NCBI GenBank assembly: GCA_017381395.1
Contig: JAFOCH010000040.1
Span: 1 to 14,230, forward strand
Reading direction: 5' to 3'
Length of the DNA stretch: 14,230 bases
Origin: Clostridia bacterium
GTDB taxonomy: Bacteria > Bacillota > Clostridia > Oscillospirales > Acutalibacteraceae
The notes below the pieces were generated by a model. That model was given only the letters and a program-made list of their open reading frames with translations, was not told the origin of the DNA and did no database searches. This document shows positions 6,574 through 13,602 of the stretch, piece by piece; the stretch's first letter is position 1; every line of letters starts with the position of its first letter. A program made the translations under genes and the position numbers.

Positions 6574-7464
6574 ATGAAGGACTTTAAACAGCAATTCCGA
6601 CAATATCTGATGGAAGAAAAAAAGGTATCAGCCAATACGCTTGAATCGTATATTCGCGATTTGAGCCAGTATTTCGATTACTTTGAAGCCAATGATGTTA
6701 ACGAAATTGAAAAGGCAACAAACGAGGATATTAAGGATTATATCAAATATCTCGAAATAAAGGGAAAGAGTCGCTCAACAATTGTTCGTGTTGTGGCGTC
6801 TATTCGTTGTTTTTATCAGTACCTTATTATCAGTGGAGTTGTTTCATCTAATCCTGCTGCAGGTATCAAATTTGAAAAGGGCGAAAAGAAGTTACCTGAT
6901 ATTTTATCGAATAGAGAGATTGATATTCTTTTATCTCAGCCCGATGTAAATGATTTAAAGGGTTGCCGTGACAAGGCGATGCTTGAACTTATTTACGCTA
7001 CGGGTATTCGTGTTTCAGAGCTTATCAATTTGGATCTAAATGACGTTATTCTCGATGTCGGTATTCTTCACTGCTCTAATCCTAAAAATGATCGAATTGT
7101 TCCCGTATATCCCACTGCATTGTCTGCTGTACGTGAATACATAAAGCGTGTACGTTCAATCACTGTATATGATAAGAATGAAACTTCATTGTTTGTCAAT
7201 ATGAATGGACAACGCTTGACACGTCAAGGATTTTGGAAAATTATTAAACAGTATGCGGCACAGGCAGGCATTAAAAAGGATATTACACCGCATACGCTCC
7301 GCCATTCCTTTGCTACGCATTTGCTCGAAAACGGTGCGCAGTTAAAGGATATTCAGGAGATGCTCGGACATTCAGACATTTCGTCAACTCAGGTGTATGC
7401 TCATATTATGAGAAATAAATTCTCAAACGCATACAATAAATTTCATCCGAGAGCACATAAATAA
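6574..7464 (+). CDS. xerD: Site-specific tyrosine recombinase XerD
   Basis: A 296-residue tyrosine recombinase that resolves chromosome dimers at dif. The N-terminal SAM-like, core-binding domain covers about 1-90. The catalytic domain shows R146 in YATGIRVSEL, H240-x-x-R243 in HTLRHSFATHLL, H266 in LGHSDIS and the nucleophile Y275. Length and motifs match XerC/XerD, and the ending NKFHPRA is like that of E. coli XerD. Oddity: the usual G-K-G hairpin motif that holds the catalytic lysine reads S168-N-P with K171 next to it, one residue shorter than in E. coli XerD. A GGGG (6559-6562) lies 11 nt upstream. It follows the SpoIIM-like gene by 17 nt and precedes the YesL-like gene by 16 nt, so the three appear co-transcribed. 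XerC versus XerD cannot be settled from sequence alone; a xerC partner is not in the window. Confidence 0.85.
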   Translation: MKDFKQQFRQYLMEEKKVSANTLESYIRDLSQYFDYFEANDVNEIEKATNEDIKDYIKYLEIKGKSRSTIVRVVASIRCFYQYLIISGVVSSNPAAGIKFEKGEKKLPDILSNREIDILLSQPDVNDLKGCRDKAMLELIYATGIRVSELINLDLNDVILDVGILHCSNPKNDRIVPVYPTALSAVREYIKRVRSITVYDKNETSLFVNMNGQRLTRQGFWKIIKQYAAQAGIKKDITPHTLRHSFATHLLENGAQLKDIQEMLGHSDISSTQVYAHIMRNKFSNAYNKFHPRAHK

Positions 7465-7480
7465 TAAAAGGTGATATAAA

Positions 7481-8866
7481 TTGGGAATTTTAAATAAATT
7501 TATCGACCATAACAAGTTTGGTCCCGGCGTAAGTAAAGAAAATAATGAATCTAAAATTGGCCGCTTTTTCAGAATTTTGAAATCGAAATTTTGGAAAATA
7601 TGTTCGCTTAATTTAATTTTAATAGCGTGTTTGATTCCATTTATTGCATTGTCTGTAGGTATTTACAACATGACTCCGTTGGCAGAAAGTAATGTTGCAG
7701 TAGAATATCTTTATTCGGAAGGATATACTACCGATATTATCAATATTGCGGACAAATATATTGACGCCTTTCAGCCGAGTGAGAAGAAATTGATTGAGTT
7801 AAAGGCGGCATTTGCTAAATTAACCGAAAAGATAAAAGGTATCAATCCTGATTTTATTTCAGAAGGCAGCTCCGAATTTGATTTGTCCAAGTATAGTGAA
7901 AAAGACGGTCAAGAGATATTAAATCTTGCAACGAATATTGTGGATATTTTCGATGGCGAAAGATTGAAGATAAAAAATATTGATGGTAAATGGTCGGTAA
8001 TAGATAAAAAGAGCAACAATTACGCACTAACGTCGGTTTCGTTTGACGATGGCGATATTATAATCGTAGACTCGATGCCGGGCGGTTACGTCGATTATTT
8101 TTACTGGGTGCTCGTACTATTGCCCTTTGCGTTTATAGGTCCTATAATGGCAGGAGTTATTAAGGTAACGCGTGATTTCGTTAGGGAAGAGCCGGTATTC
8201 TTGTTTTCAGATTTCATCGACGGAGCAAAGAAAAACTTTTTCCCATCGATAGTTATTTCTGCTATCCAGTATTTTATTAGCGCTATTGTACTGAATGCGA
8301 TTTTACTCTATTATTCTTATTTGGGTAACGGATTTATCTACACCTTTGCGTTTGCGGCATCGCTGTTTTTAGCATTTATATTTATAGCGATGAATTTTTA
8401 CGTTATGCTCATGCAGGTGACACTTAAATTATCACTTAAAAAGATATTTAAAAATGCATTCTTCTTCTCAATAATTTGTTTGTTTAGAAATATTTTATTG
8501 TTGGTTGCATTTATCGCAGTAATACTTCTTTATATTGTGTTGTTTATAGTTGGTCAGGCATACGGCCTTGTTCTCGGTTTTACTATGCTTTCTGTGCTTG
8601 GATTCCTGATTGAGCTCATGATTTATGTTTTAATTTCAGCAGTTTATCCGCCTATTAAGCGCATTGTTATCGATCCGTATTACGAAGCCCATAAGGAAGA
8701 AACTTCAGCAGCTATTACTGATAAAGAGGTAATTGCTGATAAAACTTCCGAGTTGCAGACGTCATCCGAGCCGAATTCAGAAGCTGATGAAAGCGAATAT
8801 GTTTACCACAATGGTAGAATGATTCACCGCTCTGCTCTCGAAAATGATACATTGTTTAGGGATTAA
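7481..8866 (+). CDS. YesL/DUF624-like multi-pass membrane protein with a large insertion
   Basis: A 461-residue membrane protein starting at TTG; the start is supported by GGTGAT 5-6 nt upstream and by the N-terminal sequence. Residues 14-45 (GPGVSKE, a basic stretch, then FFRILKSKFWKICSLNLI) match the opening pattern of DUF624/YesL proteins. These are small multi-pass proteins often near sugar-transport or cell-envelope genes, with no settled biochemical role. One helix (41-62) is followed by a charged, probably extracytoplasmic block of about 140 residues. About five further hydrophobic segments follow from about residue 205, then a hydrophilic tail of about 65 residues rich in Glu and Ser. 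Typical DUF624 proteins are about 200-230 residues, so the insertion and tail double the size. It is the last gene of the xerD unit. Function unknown. Confidence 0.65.
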   Translation: MGILNKFIDHNKFGPGVSKENNESKIGRFFRILKSKFWKICSLNLILIACLIPFIALSVGIYNMTPLAESNVAVEYLYSEGYTTDIINIADKYIDAFQPSEKKLIELKAAFAKLTEKIKGINPDFISEGSSEFDLSKYSEKDGQEILNLATNIVDIFDGERLKIKNIDGKWSVIDKKSNNYALTSVSFDDGDIIIVDSMPGGYVDYFYWVLVLLPFAFIGPIMAGVIKVTRDFVREEPVFLFSDFIDGAKKNFFPSIVISAIQYFISAIVLNAILLYYSYLGNGFIYTFAFAASLFLAFIFIAMNFYVMLMQVTLKLSLKKIFKNAFFFSIICLFRNILLLVAFIAVILLYIVLFIVGQAYGLVLGFTMLSVLGFLIELMIYVLISAVYPPIKRIVIDPYYEAHKEETSAAITDKEVIADKTSELQTSSEPNSEADESEYVYHNGRMIHRSALENDTLFRD

Positions 8867-8909
8867 AAAAACAAACCGTCAACAAATCTGTTGACGGTTT
8901 GTTTTTTTA
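8865..8909. terminator. Shared bidirectional terminator between convergent genes
   Basis: A 14-bp perfect stem (8871-8884 with 8889-8902) with an AATC loop is extended by A6/T6 (8865-8870 with 8903-8908). It begins within the stop codon of the YesL-like gene and ends 4 nt before the last base of the LCP gene. It thus serves both converging operons. Confidence 0.92.
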
Positions 8910-8912
8910 TAT

Positions 8913-10112
8913 TTATTTATAAAATATTTCGAGTACAAGCTCGTATAGCTTTTGACTATCGGGATAAAATGCGGCGTAATTACCTTCGACTCCAATTTCA
9001 CCTTCAATGTTTTTAAATTCGATATTCATATTTCCATTGAGAAAAACTGATGTCAAAAAAGTTATCTTATCAACCGATAGGGTGCTTACTGAATATTTAT
9101 TTACCTTGTTATAAAGATCGACCGGAGTTGAAATATCCTTTTTGGTTCGTTCAATAGCTTTTGCTGAGAAGGCCTTTAAATAATCAATTTGACGGGTCAT
9201 TCGGTGGGCATTAGATTCGGTTTTGTCCATATTTCTGGACCTAATATACTTGTACACATCGTCCCCGTGAAGGGTAATCATTTTACCGGTTTTCTCTGCC
9301 ATGTTACTATCATACGCAGGTACCCTTACGCCTCCTACGGCATCATTTAATACTTTAACTGCGTTTAAATCTACCGCCATATAGGTATTGATAGGTATTC
9401 CGCACAGTACGTTTGAAAGTGACCAAATGGTGCTTTCGCAACTCATTTCCTTTCCATCGCCGTAAGCGTACGCCAGGCATAATTGCCTTTTTTCGGTTCG
9501 GATATAGTTTCCTTCGCCCGAATAAATTTTTATATCGGTCATGGTGTCGCGAGAAACACCGATTACCGTAGTATCGCCCGTTTCTGTATCTATTGTGACT
9601 GCATAAATAGCATCAGCTTGACCGTTTTTGCCGTTTTTATAGGTTTTATCAATATCGTTTTTATCAATACCCAAAAAGAGAATAGTAGTAATGTTATCGT
9701 TGTAAATATAGTTTTTGCCATTGTAATTAATTATTCCGTTTTCATCGATGTATGCGTCGACGTCGGGAGGAATAGTGTGAATATTATTGTTTTGCAGCAT
9801 TGCATTTTTGCCATAGATGGTTAGAAATGAAATACCATTGGGAATAATTAAAAGTAAGCACAAAAACACAGATAGTATTGATGTAAATATTTTGCCTTTT
9901 TTTCTATACAATCTAGAATAGATTAAGATATATATTAAAATTGATATTACGGAAATTATTATAATAGGCGTTCGCAGTATATTACTGAAATTTATTGACG
10001 CGTAGATAATTGAAAATAATGAACTTCCGATTATTAGAGCGGAAATTATTAAAAATATAATAATTTTCCATATTTTATTGAATATTAGAAACTTTTTAAT
10101 AGGTGAACTCAT
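8913..10112 (-). CDS. LytR-CpsA-Psr (LCP) family protein
   Basis: LCP proteins are membrane-anchored enzymes that transfer undecaprenyl-linked glycopolymers (teichoic acids, capsule) to peptidoglycan outside the cell. This 399-residue protein has three hydrophobic N-terminal segments (about 15-40, 48-66 and 76-100) instead of the usual one. The LCP domain covers about 143-325: ILFLGID (144-150), ADAIYAVTID (166-175), VIGVSRDT (183-190), NDAVGGVRV (256-264) and the polyphosphate-binding arginines in YIRSRN (289-294) and HRMTRQIDYLKAF (303-315). The start overlaps the end of the sortase gene by 17 bp. AAGGAG (10130-10125) lies 12 nt upstream, slightly far, and an in-frame stop just before the ATG rules out a longer form. 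Third gene of the surface-protein/sortase operon; its glycan substrate cannot be read from sequence. Confidence 0.85.
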   Translation of the reverse strand: MSSPIKKFLIFNKIWKIIIFLIISALIIGSSLFSIIYASINFSNILRTPIIIISVISILIYILIYSRLYRKKGKIFTSILSVFLCLLLIIPNGISFLTIYGKNAMLQNNNIHTIPPDVDAYIDENGIINYNGKNYIYNDNITTILFLGIDKNDIDKTYKNGKNGQADAIYAVTIDTETGDTTVIGVSRDTMTDIKIYSGEGNYIRTEKRQLCLAYAYGDGKEMSCESTIWSLSNVLCGIPINTYMAVDLNAVKVLNDAVGGVRVPAYDSNMAEKTGKMITLHGDDVYKYIRSRNMDKTESNAHRMTRQIDYLKAFSAKAIERTKKDISTPVDLYNKVNKYSVSTLSVDKITFLTSVFLNGNMNIEFKNIEGEIGVEGNYAAFYPDSQKLYELVLEIFYK

Positions 10113-10881
10113 CCTTTATCAAGACTCCTTGAACAAGATACCTGTTATTCGGCTTATTGTTAGCTAAACAGGTGCTGAGCGTGACAATTTTATCGTCGGT
10201 GGTCAGATTGACTTTGCGAGTATTTTTATAGATTGAATTAGGATTTTGAGCATATTCTAAATACTTTGCAAACACTTCTTTGTCAAAAAAATTGAATGAA
10301 TTTAATATATGTCGCGCATCGTATTCGTATGCAGCAAAAATACGATAGGTAAGTATATGTCCTCGCGTGTATATATAAAAGTATTCATTCTCGTTAAAGA
10401 AATCCTCTTTTTTAAATTTATGCAAATGGCGGAACATACTTCCGTTTTTCATATTGTGACCGTAAATAACGGTGTTAGGATCAGAAAAATCCTTTTGATT
10501 TAGCTTTTGAGTGAAAATTGCACCTGCAACGGCCTTCTTTTTATTAACATTATGATCGACGTAAAAAAGGTCATCCTCGGTGTAACTTTGTAGGATGTGG
10601 TAGTCAATTTTTGTGTTCGGCACTGTTATCCAGGCGTAAATATCTTTGTTCTGCTTTTCTAATTCGTTAAAGTTGATCGGGTTTTCAACTAAAACAACCG
10701 AATCATCGTAATGTGGGTTTGATACGGTAATATTTCTTTCACCGGATGAAACTTTATATTTATCAGTGTCAAAATCATTTGTGTCAATGTTTTGCCATAT
10801 AATGATGCCAAGAATAATAGCAATAATCAGCAAAAGCGAAATCAAAACAACAAATAAATTTCTTCTTTTAATGTTTTTCAT
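10096..10881 (-). CDS. Class B-type sortase
   Basis: A membrane-anchored cysteine transpeptidase that cuts surface proteins at a sorting motif and joins them to the cell wall. The 261 residues open with a basic stretch and one signal anchor (about 8-30). The sortase domain has the class B-like region NPINFNELEKQNKDIYAWI (67-85), where NPINF and W-I-x-V-P are typical. Catalytic residues are H142 in VIYGHNM, C238 in LSTC and R247 in NNRYLVQG. I start it at the ATG at 10881, where AAAGTGG 8 nt upstream is a weak ribosome binding site. A GTG at 10893 would add four residues but has no site at all. The gene upstream encodes a secreted protein with an SPVTS tail, the likely substrate; the downstream LCP gene overlaps by 17 bp. 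Confidence 0.9.
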   Translation of the reverse strand: MKNIKRRNLFVVLISLLLIIAIILGIIIWQNIDTNDFDTDKYKVSSGERNITVSNPHYDDSVVLVENPINFNELEKQNKDIYAWITVPNTKIDYHILQSYTEDDLFYVDHNVNKKKAVAGAIFTQKLNQKDFSDPNTVIYGHNMKNGSMFRHLHKFKKEDFFNENEYFYIYTRGHILTYRIFAAYEYDARHILNSFNFFDKEVFAKYLEYAQNPNSIYKNTRKVNLTTDDKIVTLSTCLANNKPNNRYLVQGVLIKDEFTY

Positions 10882-10907
10882 AAAGTCAACCACTTTCGGT
10901 TTAATAA

Positions 10908-10951
10908 ATAAATCCCATCCCGAAACCTTTAAGTATCAGGACAGGATTTAT
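10908..10951 (-). promoter_or_regulatory. Intercistronic RNA hairpin between surface-protein and sortase genes
   Basis: In the minus-strand transcript 10951-10939 and 10920-10908 form a 13-bp continuous stem with an 18-nt loop. Two of the pairs are G-U in this orientation but C-A mismatches on the other strand, which suggests that it acts in the minus-strand RNA. No proper U-tract follows, only a mixed TTTATTTATTAAA. A partial terminator or an mRNA-processing/stability element giving more surface protein than sortase would fit; this is inference. Confidence 0.45.
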
Positions 10952-10972
10952 GGTAGTCATATTGTTATTAAA

Positions 10973-11446
10973 TTACTGAACAACCTGCTTGTTACGAATA
11001 ATTGCATAACCAGCAACAGCCAATACAGCAATTAACGAAACGATAGCGATGGGAAGAGCATTGCTGGTGTTATCAGAGGTAACAGGTGAACCTGAACCGC
11101 TGTCAACAGGGCCTGAAGGAGTAGATGTACCCATCGGCTTCCAAATCGGAGAAATGGTAATATCGGTTGTGTAGTCAAAAGTTAATTTAGTGCTGTCCAA
11201 GCTACCTTCAACAATTGTGTAGCTACCTTCGATTGTCCAGCCGTCAAACTCGTATCCTTCGGAAGGAGTGGCTGTAACTGTGTATGATTCGTCATTGTTT
11301 TCTTCGCCTACAGCGTTACCGCCGTTGGTCTGAATAACTGTAACCTTGATTTCAACCTCACCGTTGGGGCTCTTTTTAGCGCTTGCCATAACGGGTAAAG
11401 CAAAAATAAGTGTTAACACAAAAAACAAAGCAATAAATCTTTTCAT
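10973..11446 (-). CDS. Small secreted surface protein with sortase-type tail
   Basis: A 157-residue protein. Residues 1-23 form a signal peptide (basic start, hydrophobic core, ASA end). The mature part (about 25-103) has one beta-rich unit containing YTVTATPSEGYEFDGWTI (55-72), the pattern of divergent InlB B-type/Listeria-Bacteroides repeats found in surface proteins. A Ser/Gly/Thr/Pro-rich stretch (106-124) leads to SPVTSDN (120-126), a hydrophobic segment (130-150) and the end RNKQVVQ. This is the layout of a sortase substrate, with SPVTS in place of the familiar SPxTG. AGGAGG (11458-11453) lies 6 nt before the ATG, the strongest site in the operon. The next gene is a class B-type sortase. 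One repeat only; the ligand or role is unknown. Confidence 0.75.
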   Translation of the reverse strand: MKRFIALFFVLTLIFALPVMASAKKSPNGEVEIKVTVIQTNGGNAVGEENNDESYTVTATPSEGYEFDGWTIEGSYTIVEGSLDSTKLTFDYTTDITISPIWKPMGTSTPSGPVDSGSGSPVTSDNTSNALPIAIVSLIAVLAVAGYAIIRNKQVVQ

Positions 11447-11485
11447 AATAATCCTCCTAAATTAGATGTATTAATCTACAACATC

Positions 11486-11514
11486 ATTATACAGTTTGTT
11501 GTTTTAAAAATCAA
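11486..11514 (-). promoter_or_regulatory. Promoter of the surface-protein/sortase/LCP operon
   Basis: On the minus strand TTGATT (11514-11509) and TATAAT (11491-11486) are 17 bp apart. Transcription would start near 11479. The short leader can form TAGAT/ATCTA (within 11463-11478) ahead of the AGGAGG site. It is divergent from the pseudouridine synthase promoter, with about 30 bp between the two -35 boxes. Confidence 0.82.
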
Positions 11515-11543
11515 TACTTTTTTTTATATTTTTTTGTTATTAT

Positions 11544-11572
11544 TTGACATTATGATCGAAATATAATATATT
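11544..11572 (+). promoter_or_regulatory. Promoter of the RluA-type gene
   Basis: TTGACA (11544-11549) and TATATT (11567-11572) are separated by 17 bp, with a probable start near 11579. A T-rich stretch (11518-11536) separates it from the divergent promoter of the surface operon. Confidence 0.75.
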
Positions 11573-11604
11573 CATATTATAATTTTGAAAGTGAGTAAGT
11601 TTAA

Positions 11605-12267
11605 ATGCTGAACATATTATTACAGGACAAATCGATTATTGTATGCGAAAAGCCCATTGGTGTACTATCAGAACGAGGTCAAAACACTCGCGAAAAGTGT
11701 ATGCCTAATACGCTTGAAAAGTTTACTAAAACGTATAGAATTGACGTTGTTCACCGGTTGGATAAAGCGGTTGGCGGACTGATGGTTTTTTCAAAAAATG
11801 CAAAAGCATCGGCGGGACTTTCAGAGGCCATTGCTTCACATAAAATGAAAAAAGAGTACCTTGCTGTTGTTGCAGGTTGCCCCGAGGAGAAGGAAGGGGA
11901 ATGGCGGGATTTCTTGTTTCGTGACAAGTCGAAAAACAAATCGTTTGTGGTAAAGAAACTTCGTACAGGTGCAAAAGAGGCAATATTGAATTATAAAGTT
12001 TTGGACACGATTGAGGTCATGGGCAACCTTGTTTCGTTGCTGCAAATTTCGTTACAGACGGGCAGAACGCATCAAATTCGAGTTCAATGCGCATCGCGAA
12101 AAATGCCCCTTTTGGGCGATGAAAAGTACGGCAGTCGAATACATACAAAGAATATTGCCCTTTGGTCAAATCGACTCGCTTTTGATCACCCTGTTACCAA
12201 AAAGCCGATTGACATTACACTTGATCCGCCGAAAACGGAACCTTGGATTTGGTTTGATAAGGATTAA
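11605..12267 (+). CDS. RluA-family RNA pseudouridine synthase
   Basis: Converts uridine to pseudouridine in rRNA or tRNA. The 220 residues form the bare catalytic domain: KPIGVLS near the start, the family motif HRLDKAVGGLMVFSKN (50-65) with catalytic D53, the KEYLAVV stretch typical of the fold, and GRTHQIRVQ followed by PLLGDEKYGS. It has no N-terminal S4 RNA-binding domain, so it resembles the short RluA/TruC/YhcT-like group rather than RluB/C/D; the target base cannot be predicted. GAAAGTGAG (11587-11595) lies 9 nt before the ATG. It has its own promoter and ends at a terminator, so it appears to be a single-gene unit. Confidence 0.9.
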   Translation: MLNILLQDKSIIVCEKPIGVLSERGQNTREKCMPNTLEKFTKTYRIDVVHRLDKAVGGLMVFSKNAKASAGLSEAIASHKMKKEYLAVVAGCPEEKEGEWRDFLFRDKSKNKSFVVKKLRTGAKEAILNYKVLDTIEVMGNLVSLLQISLQTGRTHQIRVQCASRKMPLLGDEKYGSRIHTKNIALWSNRLAFDHPVTKKPIDITLDPPKTEPWIWFDKD

Positions 12268-12294
12268 AAAAGCACTCTCTCGAGTGCTTTTTTT
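12266..12294. terminator. Bidirectional terminator between the RluA and lipoprotein genes
   Basis: GCACTC (12272-12277) and GAGTGC (12282-12287) with a TCTC loop are flanked by A6 and T6 that extend the stem to 12 bp. The converging lipoprotein gene ends within the T-run, so both genes use it. Confidence 0.92.
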
Positions 12295-13294
12295 AATCTG
12301 GAAATATTTCAGTTAATTCAACGCTTCCGTCATTCATACTAACACCGATGGCGTAATATTTTGTCGCATCATTATATGAAAATGATATACCTCTGTTATA
12401 CATTATATCATTTAAGTAGGTGTGAATAACAATAGGTTTAGAAGGTGAAAAGCTACCAATTGCAGAGATAGTTTTAACCACTACTAACGAATCCGATTCG
12501 TCCAGTTCGATGAATTTGAAGTTATCAATTTGGATATTGGTATTTATAACTAGGTCATAATTTATATAATCGGTATCGCTGTCAGAGAAATGAATATAAT
12601 TATCCATATCGTTGTTATGTTTACTAGTTGCTTCTTTAATTGTTAATTTAAGCTTTTTTGGGGCTGTATTAGTGGGGGTTGAAGCATTTTCTTTTTCATT
12701 TTTAGAGTTATCTATAGTTGAGGGTTCGGGGTTTGAGCTAACAGTCGTTTCACTTTCAACATCTGAACTGTCGACGATTGAGGTTTCATCATTCGATGTT
12801 GCATCTGAATAATTTATAATTTCATCGGGCAGGTAATCGAAAATCAAATTCTCCCATTTTTCAGTGTCGCACCCAAAGTGATTTTTATCAATTCTGTTTC
12901 CGTCTGCGTCAAAAGATTCACCAAAGCCACCATCGGAAATGAGTATATAATTCCCGTTATTATACTTAATTTTTACAACATAAATTCCGTAATTAAAGCT
13001 TGGATCCATTGGTGCGGGTACAATAATAATATAATCTTTGAATTGTATTTTTGATAATTTATTTAAAAAATCCGAAAATTCATTTTCGTCTAATGAGTAG
13101 ACAAGTGTTTCAGCGTTTACATCGCTACTAATTTTCCACTCGCATTCACAAATATCGTGAATTTCTATTGCTGACACTTTTTCTACATCAATGTCGTCAT
13201 AGTGCTTATAACGAGGGATAATAATGCAACCGGTGAGCGAAAAGATAATGCATAATATCATAGGAATTGATAATAATTTTTTATATACCTTCAT
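12293..13294 (-). CDS. Putative lipoprotein of unknown function
   Basis: A 333-residue protein with a lipoprotein signal: basic start, hydrophobic core and lipobox LTGC with the lipidated cysteine at C23. The mature part has two blocks. Residues 30-160 are mixed and rich in Asp and Ile, and include a run of alternating strands (GIYVVKIKYNNGNYILI, 103-119). Residues 213-333 again look beta-rich. They are joined by a linker (about 163-212) rich in Ser, Thr, Glu, Asn and Pro, typical of flexible spacers in surface lipoproteins. I recognise no family. AAAGGT (13309-13304) lies about 9 nt before the ATG. It has its own promoter and stands between the pseudouridine synthase and a mobile-element recombinase, so it may be core or recently acquired. 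It would be anchored on the outer face of the membrane. Confidence 0.75.
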   Translation of the reverse strand: MKVYKKLLSIPMILCIIFSLTGCIIIPRYKHYDDIDVEKVSAIEIHDICECEWKISSDVNAETLVYSLDENEFSDFLNKLSKIQFKDYIIIVPAPMDPSFNYGIYVVKIKYNNGNYILISDGGFGESFDADGNRIDKNHFGCDTEKWENLIFDYLPDEIINYSDATSNDETSIVDSSDVESETTVSSNPEPSTIDNSKNEKENASTPTNTAPKKLKLTIKEATSKHNNDMDNYIHFSDSDTDYINYDLVINTNIQIDNFKFIELDESDSLVVVKTISAIGSFSPSKPIVIHTYLNDIMYNRGISFSYNDATKYYAIGVSMNDGSVELTEIFPD

Positions 13295-13344
13295 TATAAC
13301 ACTACCTTTGCAATATAATTAAAATAATATTTATTATTTGTTAA

Positions 13345-13373
13345 ATTGTACCAACTGTTATTATAAAAGTCAA
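13345..13373 (-). promoter_or_regulatory. Promoter of the lipoprotein gene
   Basis: On the minus strand TTGACT (13373-13368) and TACAAT (13350-13345) are 17 bp apart, with a start near 13338 and a leader of about 45 nt. The spacer contains one of two copies of CAACTGTTATTAT. Confidence 0.75.
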
Positions 13374-13430
13374 TCCATTTAACAGAAAGTTTACAAAAAA
13401 CATCTGGTATGTTACAGCAACTGTTATTAT
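13352..13430. repeat. 13-nt direct repeat at the lipoprotein promoter
   Basis: CAACTGTTATTAT occurs at 13352-13364, inside the promoter spacer, and again at 13418-13430, 66 bp further upstream of the gene. It could be a paired regulator site or a remnant of an attachment-site duplication. The rest of 13295-13480 is A/T-rich and shows nothing else. Confidence 0.4.
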
Positions 13431-13479
13431 TTTAATTATGATAATGCATTTTGTTGCTTGGTGTGTGCTTAGGGTTAGT

Positions 13480-13540
13480 AAAAAATAAAAAAGCACTCTT
13501 GGGGCACCCTCCGTAAGGAAGGTGCCCCAATGGGTGGCTC
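13480..13540 (-). terminator. Strong intrinsic terminator of the recombinase transcript
   Basis: On the minus strand 13530-13517 and 13512-13499 form a 14-bp stem with a TTAC loop. The one imperfect pair is G-U in this orientation and a C-A mismatch on the other strand. An outer, bulged extension follows, then GCTTTTTTATTTTTT. It is much more G+C-rich than the surrounding sequence and lies about 50 nt after the recombinase stop. Confidence 0.85.
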
Positions 13541-13573
13541 TTGTATCAAAATTAAATAATTGGTTTTGTTAAG

Positions 13574-13602
13574 CGGTATAGCTATTGGCTATGCCGTTTT
13601 TT
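13574..13602 (+). terminator. Plus-strand hairpin with T-run overlapping the recombinase 3' end
   Basis: CGGTATAGC (13574-13582) pairs with GCTATGCCG (13588-13596), with one G-T pair, followed by six T. It faces into the recombinase gene and covers its stop codon. There is no plus-strand gene before it. It may stop antisense transcription entering the element. Confidence 0.5.

Noticed and set aside
9483..9824. Plus-strand open frame of 113 codons opposite the LCP gene
   Set aside because: It is antisense to a well-supported LCP coding region, has no ribosome binding site and resembles no protein; the same applies to the other short frames overlapping strong genes.
13499..13530. Integron attC-like or REP-like palindrome
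   Set aside because: It appears once in the window, has no attC core motifs, and sits where the recombinase terminator is expected.
13486..13541. Broken half of a host terminator, because TAAAAAAGCACTCT also occurs in the RluA terminator (12265-12278), marking an insertion point
   Set aside because: The sequence forms a complete minus-strand terminator with its own 14-bp stem, so the 14-nt match is probably coincidence of terminator style.
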